In this document: positions 1 through 8,124 of the stretch, one piece after another
How the letters are laid out: each line of letters opens with the position of its first letter
Position numbering within the stretch: position 1 is the stretch's first letter
NCBI GenBank assembly: GCA_958370325.1
Contig: CATXJW010000005.1
Coordinates: forward strand, 1-64,000
DNA from: an uncultured Collinsella sp.
GTDB taxonomy: Bacteria; Actinomycetota; Coriobacteriia; Coriobacteriales; Coriobacteriaceae
DNA length: 64,000 nt
Direction of reading: 5' to 3'
Notes under the pieces: model-generated
What the model was told of the DNA's origin: nothing
What the model saw: only the letters and a program-made list of their open reading frames with translations
Database searches by the model: none
Program-made: the position numbers and the translations under genes

Positions 1-217
1 GGCGTTAGTGTCGGAAAAATAAGACGTTGCTTTTTGCCCCCTGCGGAAAGATTGGAGAACTAAGCCCTCGTCCCTCCCAGGTTGACCTACTCGAGGTCGT
101 CGCCCTTGTGGCGTTAGGTCTGAAAATAATAAGAAGCCTTCGCGCTGCGGAATGATTTTGGAAACTAAGTACGGGACCCGCCCAAACCGTCCTGCTCAAT
201 CGCCCTTGTGGCGTTGG
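1..217. repeat. Imperfect tandem repeat of about 100 bp (two units plus the start of a third)
   Basis: The junction CGCCCTTGTGGCGTT occurs at 101-115 and 201-215 and the unit start GGCGTTAG recurs at 1 and 110. Each unit also carries a GAAAA(T)AATAAG run and a CTGCGGAA block followed by a stretch ending in ACTAAG. The CTGCGGAA plus ACTAAG part resembles the right-hand half of the composite palindromes at 35.6 and 45.2 kb, so the units may be degenerate half-elements. No coding function is seen. The repeat could continue left of the window. Confidence 0.5.
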
Positions 218-241
218 GGCTAAAAGGGTGGGACGCGTGGG

Positions 242-865
242 TTATTTGGTTGTTAGGGTTAACAGGTCGTTGGGGGTTTTGAGGTTGTAGGTGGCGTTTG
301 GGATATCTTGGTGTGATCCCCATGCTGCTCGGGCAAAACTGACCCCTGCTGAAGTTGCGCATTGTTCGTCGTAGACGGTGTCGCCAACGTAGACGACGTT
401 GCCAGGATTCGCGCCCGCACGTCGGAGATATTCGAGCATGGGTGCGGGTGCGGGTTTATGTTCGGTTGTGTCTTCGACAAGGATGATGTGCTCAAAATAC
501 TTATCGAAACCAAGGGGTGCAATTTCTTTTGCGTATTCGTCGCGCGCACGTGAGGAGACGATGCCAAGTTTGCAGCCGCTATCGGCGAGTGTTGCGATGA
601 CTTCAAGCAAACCTGGAAACACGCTGATGTTGCTTTTAAAGCTGGCGGCAACTTGGCACCAGCGATCCAACGTTGCCTGCGAGTAGATCCCAAGTTTCTC
701 AAGGGCGTTCTTGCCGGGTATGCCGAGGGCAAACTCAAGTTCGTGTCGGGGGAGCGTTTTGCCGGTCTCTTCTTGGATAATCTGGGCAAGCGATGACAGC
801 ACGCTTTCTTCTGTATCTGCCAATGTCCCATCAACGTCAAATACGATATGGTCAAAGTGCTTCAT
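242..865 (-). CDS. HAD-family phosphatase (phosphoglycolate phosphatase-like)
   Basis: This 207-residue protein has the four haloacid-dehalogenase motifs: DVDGT at residues 10-14 (nucleophile and acid aspartates), a Ser-containing motif II near residue 103 (VSSRA), the motif III lysine in HKPAP, and GDTVYD as motif IV. The helical cap between motifs I and II gives the size and order of subfamily IA phosphatases such as Gph and PgmB. It is probably a soluble enzyme acting on a small phosphorylated metabolite; the substrate cannot be read from sequence. It is a single gene reading away from the AraC regulator gene upstream. Confidence 0.85.
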   Translation of the reverse strand: MKHFDHIVFDVDGTLADTEESVLSSLAQIIQEETGKTLPRHELEFALGIPGKNALEKLGIYSQATLDRWCQVAASFKSNISVFPGLLEVIATLADSGCKLGIVSSRARDEYAKEIAPLGFDKYFEHIILVEDTTEHKPAPAPMLEYLRRAGANPGNVVYVGDTVYDEQCATSAGVSFARAAWGSHQDIPNATYNLKTPNDLLTLTTK

Positions 866-921
866 ATGATTGCTCCTCTCTGTTGTTTGCCTGCAAGTTT
901 GATGCAGTGACAGAAGAAGGG

Positions 922-1860
922 CTAGCGGGATTTCTGCCTGGTACTATCGAGATTCTGCCTCGCTGCTCGATAGCTCGAAGGAGTGCATCCCATTTGTTCT
1001 TTAAATACCTGGCCAAGATGGCTTGCTGTCGCAAAGCCGCATTGGCGCGCGACTGTCTGGACCGTTCGCGTGGTGTGTGCCAAAAGTTCGCAAGCACGGT
1101 TTACGCGGTATGCGCGCAGATATGCCGCCGGGGTCGTTCCTGCGCAAGCTTCGATAATGCGGTAACACTCTCTTTCGCTTACGCCGGCTGCAGATGCCAT
1201 CTGGGGCACATCTATAGCGGCTGCATAGTTTGCGCGGATATAGTCCAGGATTGCCTTGAACTGTACGTCGCGGTTGGTCATCCAAGAGGCGTTGTCGGAG
1301 GAAAAGAGCGGTTCGGCCTTGGCGTAAATCTGAATCCAGAGCTCTGACAAGCTATTCCGAAGCGCCATCTCGTTCTGCGGCCGTTGAAGGTCGTGGTTAA
1401 AGGAACTCTTTAGCAAATCGATAAAGGGCATATCGTCGGGGTTGGTGGGCGACCATTTGAGCACATCGACGCCTCGACATTGAAGCAATGGGTTGATGTA
1501 GCGCTTTTGGAGACGTCCCGCGGGATCGCCGAGCATCGACGGCTGAAAGATATGCAGCATTTGAATGGCTGGCGCCGAATTGGGCGATTGCAGCGTGCTG
1601 TGCAAAACGCCGCCGTTGATAAAGCCGGCGGACCCTTCCTCAAAGCGTACGTGCTCATGAGCCGCGCGCGTTCGATAGTCAATCGCTCCCTGCTCCATGT
1701 AGAAAAGCTCAACTTCGGAATGCCAGTGCCAGGGGACGGAATTGCCCGGATAGCGAGCGAATTCTGCGCGTTCGGCAATATAGGGCCAGTCTTCGGCGGT
1801 CTCGGGAAACGCTTCCTCGCGTCCTCCGCGGTGCAATTCTATGTGATCCATGTTTCGCAT
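922..1860 (-). CDS. AraC-family transcriptional regulator with N-terminal cupin domain
   Basis: The 312-residue product begins with a cupin-like sensing domain (about residues 35-110) with a WHWHSE metal or ligand motif. It ends with the double helix-turn-helix of the AraC family (about residues 205-305), including the typical second-helix pattern VARQCGFATASHLGQVFK. Proteins of this build usually activate sugar or stress genes. No adjacent target is obvious; the HAD gene lies downstream on the same strand, 57 bases away, and could be co-transcribed. The start is uncertain because neither ATG at 1860 nor ATG at 1851 has a good ribosome binding site. Confidence 0.82.
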   Translation of the reverse strand: MRNMDHIELHRGGREEAFPETAEDWPYIAERAEFARYPGNSVPWHWHSEVELFYMEQGAIDYRTRAAHEHVRFEEGSAGFINGGVLHSTLQSPNSAPAIQMLHIFQPSMLGDPAGRLQKRYINPLLQCRGVDVLKWSPTNPDDMPFIDLLKSSFNHDLQRPQNEMALRNSLSELWIQIYAKAEPLFSSDNASWMTNRDVQFKAILDYIRANYAAAIDVPQMASAAGVSERECYRIIEACAGTTPAAYLRAYRVNRACELLAHTTRTVQTVARQCGFATASHLGQVFKEQMGCTPSSYRAARQNLDSTRQKSR

Positions 1861-1885
1861 GGCATCAGTATAAAGCGCGATGGGC

Positions 1886-2095
1886 TTAGATTGCTCTTGC
1901 CTGTTCGGGGAACGCCTTGTCTAGGGATGCTTGGAGCTTTTCGAAGGATGCTCGTAAGTTGAGGCTCTGATCGGCTGAGCGCTTGGTTTTTGTGTTGAGG
2001 GAGTCGAGGAGGCCGTCTCTCTGTGTCGGGGGGAAGGAGAAAAGGTCTGCATGTTTTAGGGATGGCTGCTGTGCTGCGTCATTGGAAGAATGCAT
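1886..2095 (-). CDS. Small hypothetical protein, 69 residues
   Basis: This is a short hydrophilic protein with no recognised domain and no membrane segment. The C-terminal half is helical in character with spaced leucines (SLNLRASFEKLQASLDKAF). A GAGGAGG sequence lies about 10 bases upstream of the ATG, overlapping the end of an in-frame open stretch (stop TAA at 2098-2100) that has no convincing start codon of its own. Either this is a translationally coupled small gene whose partner is decayed, or a chance ORF. It ends 26 bases before the AraC gene, so co-transcription is possible. Confidence 0.4.
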   Translation of the reverse strand: MHSSNDAAQQPSLKHADLFSFPPTQRDGLLDSLNTKTKRSADQSLNLRASFEKLQASLDKAFPEQARAI

Positions 2096-2348
2096 GCTTA
2101 TGCGGCCTCCTCGATGTCCACCAAAAGGTTGCGCACAGGGTGTGCTGCTAGGTCCCGTGCGTTGGCAGTATTATGCAGCGGACCGTTCAAAGAAGCGCTA
2201 AAGAAAGGCTTAACCTGGTTTGGTGTTACGATGAAACTGCAGGTCAGAGGTATTGAGTAACACTCTTGAAAGGTTTTGAGCTTAAGGGCTTTCTAAGGTT
2301 TGTGACGTGGATGTGGCGGGGACGTGCGAAGCGTGTGAATGCTCGCTG

Positions 2349-3338
2349 TTAGCGCTGCGGCTCTGCGGCCCGCACCTGCTCGATGACCTTTTCCATCGTG
2401 GCGTCAATGCGGTCCTTTTTGAGTTCGCATTCCCAGATGGTTATGGGCGTCCAGCCCATTTGGGTGAGCGCTGCCACGGCGGCACGGTCGCGCTCGACGT
2501 TGCGACGGAACTTTGCCTCCCAAAACTCAACATTGCGCTTGGGCTGGCTGGGGTTGCACTTGGGGCAGCGGTGCCAAAAGCAGCCGTTGACGAAGATGGC
2601 GATCTTGCGCCCAGGAAAGGCGATGTCGGGCTTGCCGGGAACCTTCCATTCCAAGCGATAACCCGTAAGGCCCGCTGCGCGCAGGCGCTGTCGTACGAGC
2701 AGCTCGGGCTTGGTGTTGGCGCGCTTGTTGCCCTTCATGGACTTTTTGATGGCGGCGCGGCGGCGGACCAGCTCGCGCTCGTCGGCGGAAAGGTCCGAGG
2801 TGTCGATGCCGTCGAGCAGACCGGGCTTGGGACGCTTTTTGCTGCGGCGCTTAGGTTTACGTTTGGGCTTGGTGGCAGGTTCGTCGATCGTGGCGGCCTC
2901 GGCGTCGTTGACAGTGCCGTTGGCCTCGAGCCGGTCTTCCTTCAGCTCAATCAGGGCATCGATGAGCCCCTTGTCTGCGGGCATCCATTCCACCGTGGCA
3001 AGCGAGGTGCGCGGAATCCAACGGATATCGAGCTGGCGGTCGTGCTTCTGAGGCTCATCGGATTCATCGGCGAGCGAGCAGTAGTAGCACTCCATGGAGA
3101 GGTGGAAATCGGGATAGTCGTACTCAACGGTGTAGAAGTCACGCAGGTTGGTGACCTTCACCTGCAGCTCTTCCATAAGCTCGCGGCGCACGGCGTCTTC
3201 GGGTGTCTCGCCGCGCATGAGCTTGCCGCCCGGGAACTCCCAAAGACCCTGCATGTCGCCGTAGCCGCGCTGCACGGCAAGCAGCTCGTCAGATCCATCC
3301 TTGCGAATGATCCCAGCGGCAACATGAACGGTCTTCAA
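2349..3338 (-). CDS. Nudix hydrolase fused to a Vsr-like endonuclease
   Basis: The 329-residue protein joins two DNA-care domains. Residues 1-130 are a MutT-type Nudix domain with the Nudix box at about 38-58 (GKLMRGE, then RELMEEL), which would hydrolyse oxidised or modified nucleotides. After a basic linker (KPKRKPKRRSKKRPKP) comes a Vsr-type endonuclease, about residues 195-325, with the acidic residue in GKPDIAF, the GCFWHRC zinc/catalytic segment, FRRNVERD and WECEL, all landmarks of very-short-patch mismatch endonucleases. The TTG start at 3338 is preceded by GAGAGG at proper spacing; the longer open frame upstream runs antisense to the ABC gene and is not coding. No cytosine methyltransferase, the usual Vsr partner, lies nearby. 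Confidence 0.88.
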   Translation of the reverse strand: MKTVHVAAGIIRKDGSDELLAVQRGYGDMQGLWEFPGGKLMRGETPEDAVRRELMEELQVKVTNLRDFYTVEYDYPDFHLSMECYYCSLADESDEPQKHDRQLDIRWIPRTSLATVEWMPADKGLIDALIELKEDRLEANGTVNDAEAATIDEPATKPKRKPKRRSKKRPKPGLLDGIDTSDLSADERELVRRRAAIKKSMKGNKRANTKPELLVRQRLRAAGLTGYRLEWKVPGKPDIAFPGRKIAIFVNGCFWHRCPKCNPSQPKRNVEFWEAKFRRNVERDRAAVAALTQMGWTPITIWECELKKDRIDATMEKVIEQVRAAEPQR

Positions 3339-3486
3339 CAGGAGTCCTCTCTCAACATCAACAAGTGACAGGCTAGCTACCCGTACCTTACACAACGGTA
3401 AGGCAAGCGTAAGCCATATCGATGGTAGCCGACTCGGCTTCTTGCGACTATAGATGCCGTAGACTAATCGCAAGAAAGGACTCGGT

Positions 3487-4272
3487 ATGCAAACCACGCA
3501 CATGGCGACCCCGGTACTGGAGGTCGCGCATCTCGAAAAGGTATATGGAGCGCTGGGCAACGTGACCCGTGCGCTCAACGACGTCAGCTTTACCGTCAAC
3601 CGCGGCGAATTCGTTGGCATCATGGGCGCTTCGGGCTCGGGCAAGTCGACGTTGCTCAACTGCGTGTCGACCATCGATAGCGCCACAAGTGGCACGATCC
3701 GCATCAACGGCCAGGACGTGACGCGCATGAAGCAGGCCAAGCTTTCGCAGTTCCGCCGCGAGGAGCTCGGCTTTATCTTCCAGGACTCCAACCTGCTCGA
3801 TACGCTCACGGCACGCGAGAACATCGCCCTGCCGCTCACCATCGCCCGTGTGAATTCGGCCGAAATCTCGACCCGCGTGCAGGATGTGGCCGCGCGTCTG
3901 TCTATTAGCCAGGTGCTCGACAAGTATCCCTACCAGATGTCCGGCGGCCAGCAGCAGCGCGTTGCCGCGGCTCGCGCGCTCGTCACCGACCCCACTATGA
4001 TTATGGCCGATGAGCCCACCGGCGCCCTCGACTCTAAAAGCGCCCGCCTGCTGCTCGAGAGCCTAGAGGCCCTCAACCGCCGCCTGCGCGCCACCGTGCT
4101 CATGGTCACGCATGACAGCTTTGCTGCTAGCTACACAAGCCGCGTGCTGTTTATCCGCGACGGCAAGATCTTTACCGAGCTGCGCCGCGGTGACACCGAC
4201 CGCCGAGAGTTCTTCGACCGTATTATGGAGGTCGTTGCCATGATGGGCGGTGAGGGCTCCGATGCTCTGTAA
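3487..4272 (+). CDS. ABC transporter ATP-binding protein, BceA/LolD type
   Basis: The 261-residue ATPase has Walker [10 protein letters not shown] (47-55), a Q-loop glutamine near 99, the signature MSGGQQQR (151-158) and Walker B MIMADE (171-176). It overlaps the start of the next gene, a large FtsX-type permease, so the two form one exporter of the BceAB kind, which in Firmicutes and Actinobacteria usually resists peptide antibiotics. A good ribosome binding site (GAAAGGAC) precedes the ATG. The two-component system that normally accompanies BceAB is not adjacent. Confidence 0.92.
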   Translation: MQTTHMATPVLEVAHLEKVYGALGNVTRALNDVSFTVNRGEFVGIMGASGSGKSTLLNCVSTIDSATSGTIRINGQDVTRMKQAKLSQFRREELGFIFQDSNLLDTLTARENIALPLTIARVNSAEISTRVQDVAARLSISQVLDKYPYQMSGGQQQRVAAARALVTDPTMIMADEPTGALDSKSARLLLESLEALNRRLRATVLMVTHDSFAASYTSRVLFIRDGKIFTELRRGDTDRREFFDRIMEVVAMMGGEGSDAL

Positions 4273-6499
4273 ACTCGCTTGGGGCAACGTTCGCCGCGCC
4301 GGCCGCGACTACCTCGTCTACCTTTTGACGCTCACCCTGGGCGTCACCGTATTCTATGCCTTTAACACCGTTTCGATGCAGGTCGATATTGCCGGCATTG
4401 AGGAGGAGGGCCTATCCGAGCTCATGGGTACCATGCTCGGCTACCTCACGTACTTTTTGGCCGGCGTCATGGCCTTTTTGATGGTGTATGCCAATAACTT
4501 CATCATGAAACGCCGCAAGAAGGAGTTTGGCCTGTACCAGGTGCTCGGCATGGGGCGCGGGCGCGTCGCCACGATCATGGCGCTCGAGACGGTGATCGTT
4601 TCGGTCGGCGCCTTTGTCGCCGGTATTGTGCTGGGCGTGGGGCTCTCCCAGCTCATGACGTTCTTTACGGCCTCGCTCTTTAAGACGCAGATCGCCAATT
4701 TCCGCTTCTTTTTCTCGGTGCATGCGTTCAACCTGACCCTGGCCTGCATGCTCGTAATGTTTGTGCTCACGCTGCTGCTGAACCTTCGCGCCGTGCGTCG
4801 TACCAAACTCATCGAGCTTATGGGTGCCGAGCGTCGCAACGAGAGCATCAAGACGCGCAATCCCTGGATCGCGATTGCCATCTTTGCTGTGGGCGTGGTG
4901 CTTGTGGGCGTGGCCTATTACCGTCTGCTACGTGATGGGTTCCCGCTAACCGAGACGGGCGACAAGCTGGACGGGGCAATGAGCCAGTTTGGCATCACCA
5001 CGGCCATGGTCACGGTAGGCACCTTTGCCCTGTTCTGGGGACTCTCGGGCATGCTTATCAAGCTGCTGCAGAGCTTGCGCGGCGTGTATTGGCGCGGCCT
5101 CAACATGTTTACTGTGCGCCAGCTTGCGGCCAAGGTCAACACGGTGTGCTTTTCGATGGGCGTCATCGCGATGATTCTGTTTTTGGCCATTACCTCGGTG
5201 ACCTGCGGTATGTCGATTGCCAACGTGATGAACGAGAATCTGGAGCGCTATAACCCTGTTGACGTGTCTCAGACGTATGTCTATTACACGCCCGAAACGC
5301 TCGACTACTACAAGGAGTATGTCAATCCGTCTGAGGCCGATCGCATGGTGCTGGCCGATGCAACGGTCGATTTGTACGCTGCATGGCATGGCGATCGTAA
5401 AGATCCCGATAACGTTGCAGACGGTATTAAGGGCAAGTCGGCGGACAACAACGACGAGACCGGCAAAAAGGTCAATATCGCCGATGTTGCCGGTGAGCAT
5501 GTGCAGATCGATTCGTATCTGAGTTACCCGCTTGGCGGCTCGGGCCCCTCGGTAGTGGCGGGTGAGATGTGCAAGGCCATGGGCGAAAAGCTTCCCAAGG
5601 CGCTCGAGGGAAGCAACGCCGATGCGATGGGTCTGTATGTGACGCCGGCGAGCCAGTACAACAAACTGCGCCAGATGATGGGCGAGGAGCCGGTGAGCAT
5701 TGGCCGGGACCAGTACTTGCTTACGTGTGATATGGGCGGTGAGCTGGGCGACCTGTACACCAAATACATGGCCGGCGGCCATACCCTCACCTTGGGCGGG
5801 CATGAGCTCAAGCCCGCAACCGATAAGTCGGACGAGGACACGGCGGCCATCGCCAACTCGGCGATGGGCAGCAATCCCGGTACCGTGGTCGTAGCCGATG
5901 AGCTGCTGTCCCAGCTTAATCTGCAGCCGTATTCCAGTAATCTGCTCGTTAATTACAAACAGGGGATGGATACGACTGGGGCAGACGAGAGCATTAAATA
6001 CACCTTGCTCGACAATCTGCTCGTTAACGGCAAGGAGCCGGGGTCATGGGGAGTCTTCATCACGCGTTCCGAGATGTATACGCAGGCGGCGCAGATGAAC
6101 GGCATGATTAGCTATCTGGCCATCTACATTGGCTTTGTACTGGTCGTTGCGTGCGCGGCGATACTGTCGATCCAGCAGCTCTCTAATGTGGCCGACGGCA
6201 GCCGCAGCTATCGTGTACTGGCACAGATTGGCTGTGACGACCGCCAGATTCGCCATTCGGTGATGGCGCAGCAAGCGGTATTCTTCCTGTTCCCGCTGGC
6301 AGTGGGCCTGGCGCACTCCTTTGTGGCGCTCAAGGTGATTATCGAGCTGGTGAGCATATTCGGCAGCATGAGCATCGGCGGCACCGTGGGCCTCACCTGC
6401 GCGATTTTCCTGGCGGCCTACGGCGGCTACTTCCTGGTAACGTACCTCATGAGCGCCGGCATGGTACAAGCTGCCATCGCCACCCGCTACAGCGAGTAA
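4262..6499 (+). CDS. ABC transporter permease, BceB-like (FtsX family)
   Basis: The 745-residue membrane protein is built like BceB: paired N-terminal membrane segments, a group of four-helix FtsX domains around residues 50-340, a large extracytoplasmic domain at about 350-600 and a final FtsX domain. ATG 4262 is preferred over an upstream GTG at 4250 because GGTGAGGG lies just before it and family members start MLxKLAxxN. It overlaps the ATPase gene by 11 bases. The extracytoplasmic domain would contact the exported or sensed peptide; the substrate is unknown. Confidence 0.9.
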   Translation: MLCKLAWGNVRRAGRDYLVYLLTLTLGVTVFYAFNTVSMQVDIAGIEEEGLSELMGTMLGYLTYFLAGVMAFLMVYANNFIMKRRKKEFGLYQVLGMGRGRVATIMALETVIVSVGAFVAGIVLGVGLSQLMTFFTASLFKTQIANFRFFFSVHAFNLTLACMLVMFVLTLLLNLRAVRRTKLIELMGAERRNESIKTRNPWIAIAIFAVGVVLVGVAYYRLLRDGFPLTETGDKLDGAMSQFGITTAMVTVGTFALFWGLSGMLIKLLQSLRGVYWRGLNMFTVRQLAAKVNTVCFSMGVIAMILFLAITSVTCGMSIANVMNENLERYNPVDVSQTYVYYTPETLDYYKEYVNPSEADRMVLADATVDLYAAWHGDRKDPDNVADGIKGKSADNNDETGKKVNIADVAGEHVQIDSYLSYPLGGSGPSVVAGEMCKAMGEKLPKALEGSNADAMGLYVTPASQYNKLRQMMGEEPVSIGRDQYLLTCDMGGELGDLYTKYMAGGHTLTLGGHELKPATDKSDEDTAAIANSAMGSNPGTVVVADELLSQLNLQPYSSNLLVNYKQGMDTTGADESIKYTLLDNLLVNGKEPGSWGVFITRSEMYTQAAQMNGMISYLAIYIGFVLVVACAAILSIQQLSNVADGSRSYRVLAQIGCDDRQIRHSVMAQQAVFFLFPLAVGLAHSFVALKVIIELVSIFGSMSIGGTVGLTCAIFLAAYGGYFLVTYLMSAGMVQAAIATRYSE

Positions 6500-6535
6500 C
6501 AAGCGGGCAAAACCGTCGCAAAATCAGAGCGAATA

Positions 6536-6578
6536 ACCGCCGCGAAGGGAGTCCAGCTCCCTTTGCGGCGGTATTTTG
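6536..6578 (+). terminator. Intrinsic terminator after the BceAB-like operon
   Basis: A 16-base stem (ACCGCCGCGAAGGGAG paired with CTCCCTTTGCGGCGGT) is followed by ATTTTGCG, 37 bases after the permease stop codon. Confidence 0.8.
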
Positions 6579-6600
6579 CGTATCTAGAGCATCTCAGATG

Positions 6601-6721
6601 CAAGTGAGTAGGCTTTTTTGGATCTGCCGAGCACATCGCGGCAAGTGCTCAATAAAATCGCAGGTCAGGGCTGTGGCGTTTTGAGGTGTGCTCGGCATTC
6701 CGCCAAAAGCCTACTCACTTG
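6601..6721. repeat. Long palindrome between convergent genes
   Basis: The arms CAAGTGAGTAGGC.. (6601-6621) and its complement (6703-6721) pair over 19 bases with a two-base bulge. A nested pair, TGCCGAGCAC (6625-6634) and GTGCTCGGCA (6688-6697), continues the structure inward. It lies between two terminators. Its architecture is like the composite palindromes listed at 35.6, 39.8, 40.8, 45.2 and 57.1 kb, but the core motifs are less alike. Confidence 0.7.
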
Positions 6722-6734
6722 GTTTTACTGCTAG

Positions 6735-6776
6735 AAAACCGCCGCGAGGGAAAGTAGCTCCCTCGCGGCGGTTTTT
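6735..6776. terminator. Bidirectional terminator
   Basis: A GC-rich stem (AACCGCCGCGAGGGA with its complement) is flanked by AAAA on the left and TTTTT on the right, so it can end transcription from both sides. It separates the BceAB-like operon from the convergent LuxR gene. Confidence 0.75.
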
Positions 6777-6783
6777 GGCGTTT

Positions 6784-6830
6784 GCCCAGATAAAACCTGC
6801 CAAAATAAACCTGTCCCTTTTTGGCAGGTT
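6784..6830 (-). repeat. AACCTGCC-stem dispersed element, copy 1
   Basis: Reading on the minus strand this is AACCTGCCAAAAAGG.. with tail TTTTATCTGGGC. The stem is AACCTGCCAAAA paired with TTTTGGCAGGTT. It overlaps the stop codon of the LuxR gene (6829-6831) and ends in a T-rich run, so it may act as its terminator. Confidence 0.85.
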
Positions 6831-7794
6831 ATCGCTTCCAGAAGTGGAGGATGAGCGTGGTGCGGTTTTGCTGTTCGGTTTTGACCAGGATGTTGTGGAT
6901 GTGAGTCTTGACGGTGCCCACGGCAAGGAATAGCTCGTCAGCAATCTCTTGGTTCGACTTGCCCAGCACAACAAGGCGCATGACTTCGGTCTCACGGTTG
7001 GAGAGCCTGTAGGCGTTACGATAGAAGGGCATTTGCTCTTCGATGTGTCGATCAAGATCGCTGACGTTCTTTTCCTCGGGCGCCTCCTGCATGCGGATTG
7101 AAAGCACGTGGTAGGAGTAGATAATCAGCAGAATTGCAAAGTAGCACGCAAAGACGTTTTCGCTAAAGTTGCGCTCGGACAGATATAGCTGCAGCCAAGA
7201 GGGCGCTAGGCTCATGGGGACAACAAGGATGTTGTAGAAATCCTCGGCAACGATGCAACCGACCAGAATTGCGCCGATAATCAGGTGCTTTCGTTGGTTG
7301 TTAACGCGTGCCTTCAGCTCAACTTTTGTACTCTTATGAGCCGTCCAAAAGATATACAGTCCCACAAAGACAAGGAATACCTGACGCATCGTGTAGTAGA
7401 GCCACTGATGCATGGGGCCGGAGGGGACAGCGACGATAATCAGCGACTCGCACAGCAAAAACGTCAAGACGGGGATAGCGAACTGCTTTTTTGAATGTTT
7501 GTCGAGCAGGTCCATGGCAATCAGCCAAATAAAAGCCTGCGAAGCGGTCGCCACAAGGGTCCGCATTACAGGCATGGTAATTGAGTAATAGTCGCTGGCC
7601 GGAAAACTCTGGTTTTGCAATGTGTATTCAAAAAAGAAGATCTCGGTCATCTCGATGGCATAGCAGATAAATACGCCGCTGCCATAGATAAAGAAGCGTC
7701 GACGAGACGAGGCATAGGCGGCAAGCGAAAGCACTGCCGTCACAATACAGATTACGAGTATTGCTAGGGTATAGAAGAACATCAGAGTGTTCAT
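6829..7794 (-). CDS. Membrane-anchored LuxR-family regulator (LuxR1)
   Basis: The 321-residue protein has about seven hydrophobic membrane segments over residues 1-235 and a LuxR-type helix-turn-helix at about 255-321 (NRETEVMRLVVLGKSNQEIA and GTVKTHIHNIL). Coriobacteriia carry many such one-component membrane regulators, often next to the catabolic operon they control. This one is divergent from the putrescine carbamoyltransferase operon and shares LSERNxSENV (about residues 206-215) with LuxR2 at 14656, so the two are paralogues. The likely signal is an amine or related metabolite, which is an inference from position. A terminator-like repeat overlaps its stop codon. Confidence 0.9.
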   Translation of the reverse strand: MNTLMFFYTLAILVICIVTAVLSLAAYASSRRRFFIYGSGVFICYAIEMTEIFFFEYTLQNQSFPASDYYSITMPVMRTLVATASQAFIWLIAMDLLDKHSKKQFAIPVLTFLLCESLIIVAVPSGPMHQWLYYTMRQVFLVFVGLYIFWTAHKSTKVELKARVNNQRKHLIIGAILVGCIVAEDFYNILVVPMSLAPSWLQLYLSERNFSENVFACYFAILLIIYSYHVLSIRMQEAPEEKNVSDLDRHIEEQMPFYRNAYRLSNRETEVMRLVVLGKSNQEIADELFLAVGTVKTHIHNILVKTEQQNRTTLILHFWKR

Positions 7795-7911
7795 CTGTCA
7801 CCGTCCCATCTCATTTAATCTATGGCCGAATCCTGTATATCCTGTGGGGTATAGTCGTCTCGACCCTTCGTTCCATTGCAGATTAGGCGCCGAGATACAG
7901 GATAGCTGTAT

Positions 7912-7923
7912 ACCGTTCACGGT
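7912..7923. promoter_or_regulatory. Perfect palindrome ACCGTTCACGGT, candidate operator
   Basis: A perfect inverted repeat (ACCGT-TC-ACGGT) in the divergent region between LuxR1 and ptcA. A second copy lies at 7991-8001, 78 bases centre to centre, suggesting paired binding. Related sites occur at 15769, 20066, 32854, 35761 and 35781. Confidence 0.6.
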
Positions 7924-7930
7924 TCTAGAT

Positions 7931-7970
7931 AGTAAACCCCCTGTAAACTCTTGACCTGCGGGTTTATATT
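7931..7970. promoter_or_regulatory. GTAAAC and ACCTGCGGGTTT repeats, candidate regulator site
   Basis: GTAAACCCCCTGTAAAC is followed by TTGACCTGCGGGTTTATATT. The complement of the second part, AAACCCGCAGGT, matches AAACCTGCAGGT at 15733-15744 in front of the amidohydrolase gene. The shared site at two ends of the agmatine island suggests a common LuxR-type regulator. The TTGACC may be a -35 box, but no good -10 is spaced from it. Confidence 0.4.
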
Positions 7971-7990
7971 GGATTAGAGAGGGTGTAACT

Positions 7991-8001
7991 CCGTGAACGG
8001 T
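7991..8001. promoter_or_regulatory. Second copy of the ACCGTTCACGG palindrome
   Basis: CCGTGAACGGT is the complement of ACCGTTCACGG, about 124 bases before the ptcA start codon. It is the partner of the site at 7912. Confidence 0.55.
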
Positions 8002-8124
8002 CTTTAATCCCGAATAAACTAGGTAAAAATTGCATACGGGTGAATGATGGTCTTGTCAACACGAGGCGTGATGTTCGAGCGCCTCATAGTAATAGTCGGC
8101 AAGACCGGCGGAAAGGAAATCGAC

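Noticed and set aside
2098..2290. Open minus-strand frame ending ARDLAAHPVRNLLVDIEEAA before the 69-residue gene
   Set aside because: It has no ATG or GTG start with a ribosome binding site and no recognised family; kept only as a possible decayed gene.
3339..3923. Upstream extension of the Nudix-Vsr frame to 524 residues
   Set aside because: The extra part is antisense to the ABC ATPase gene and reads like shadow sequence (Ser/Arg-rich). TTG 3338 has a proper ribosome binding site.
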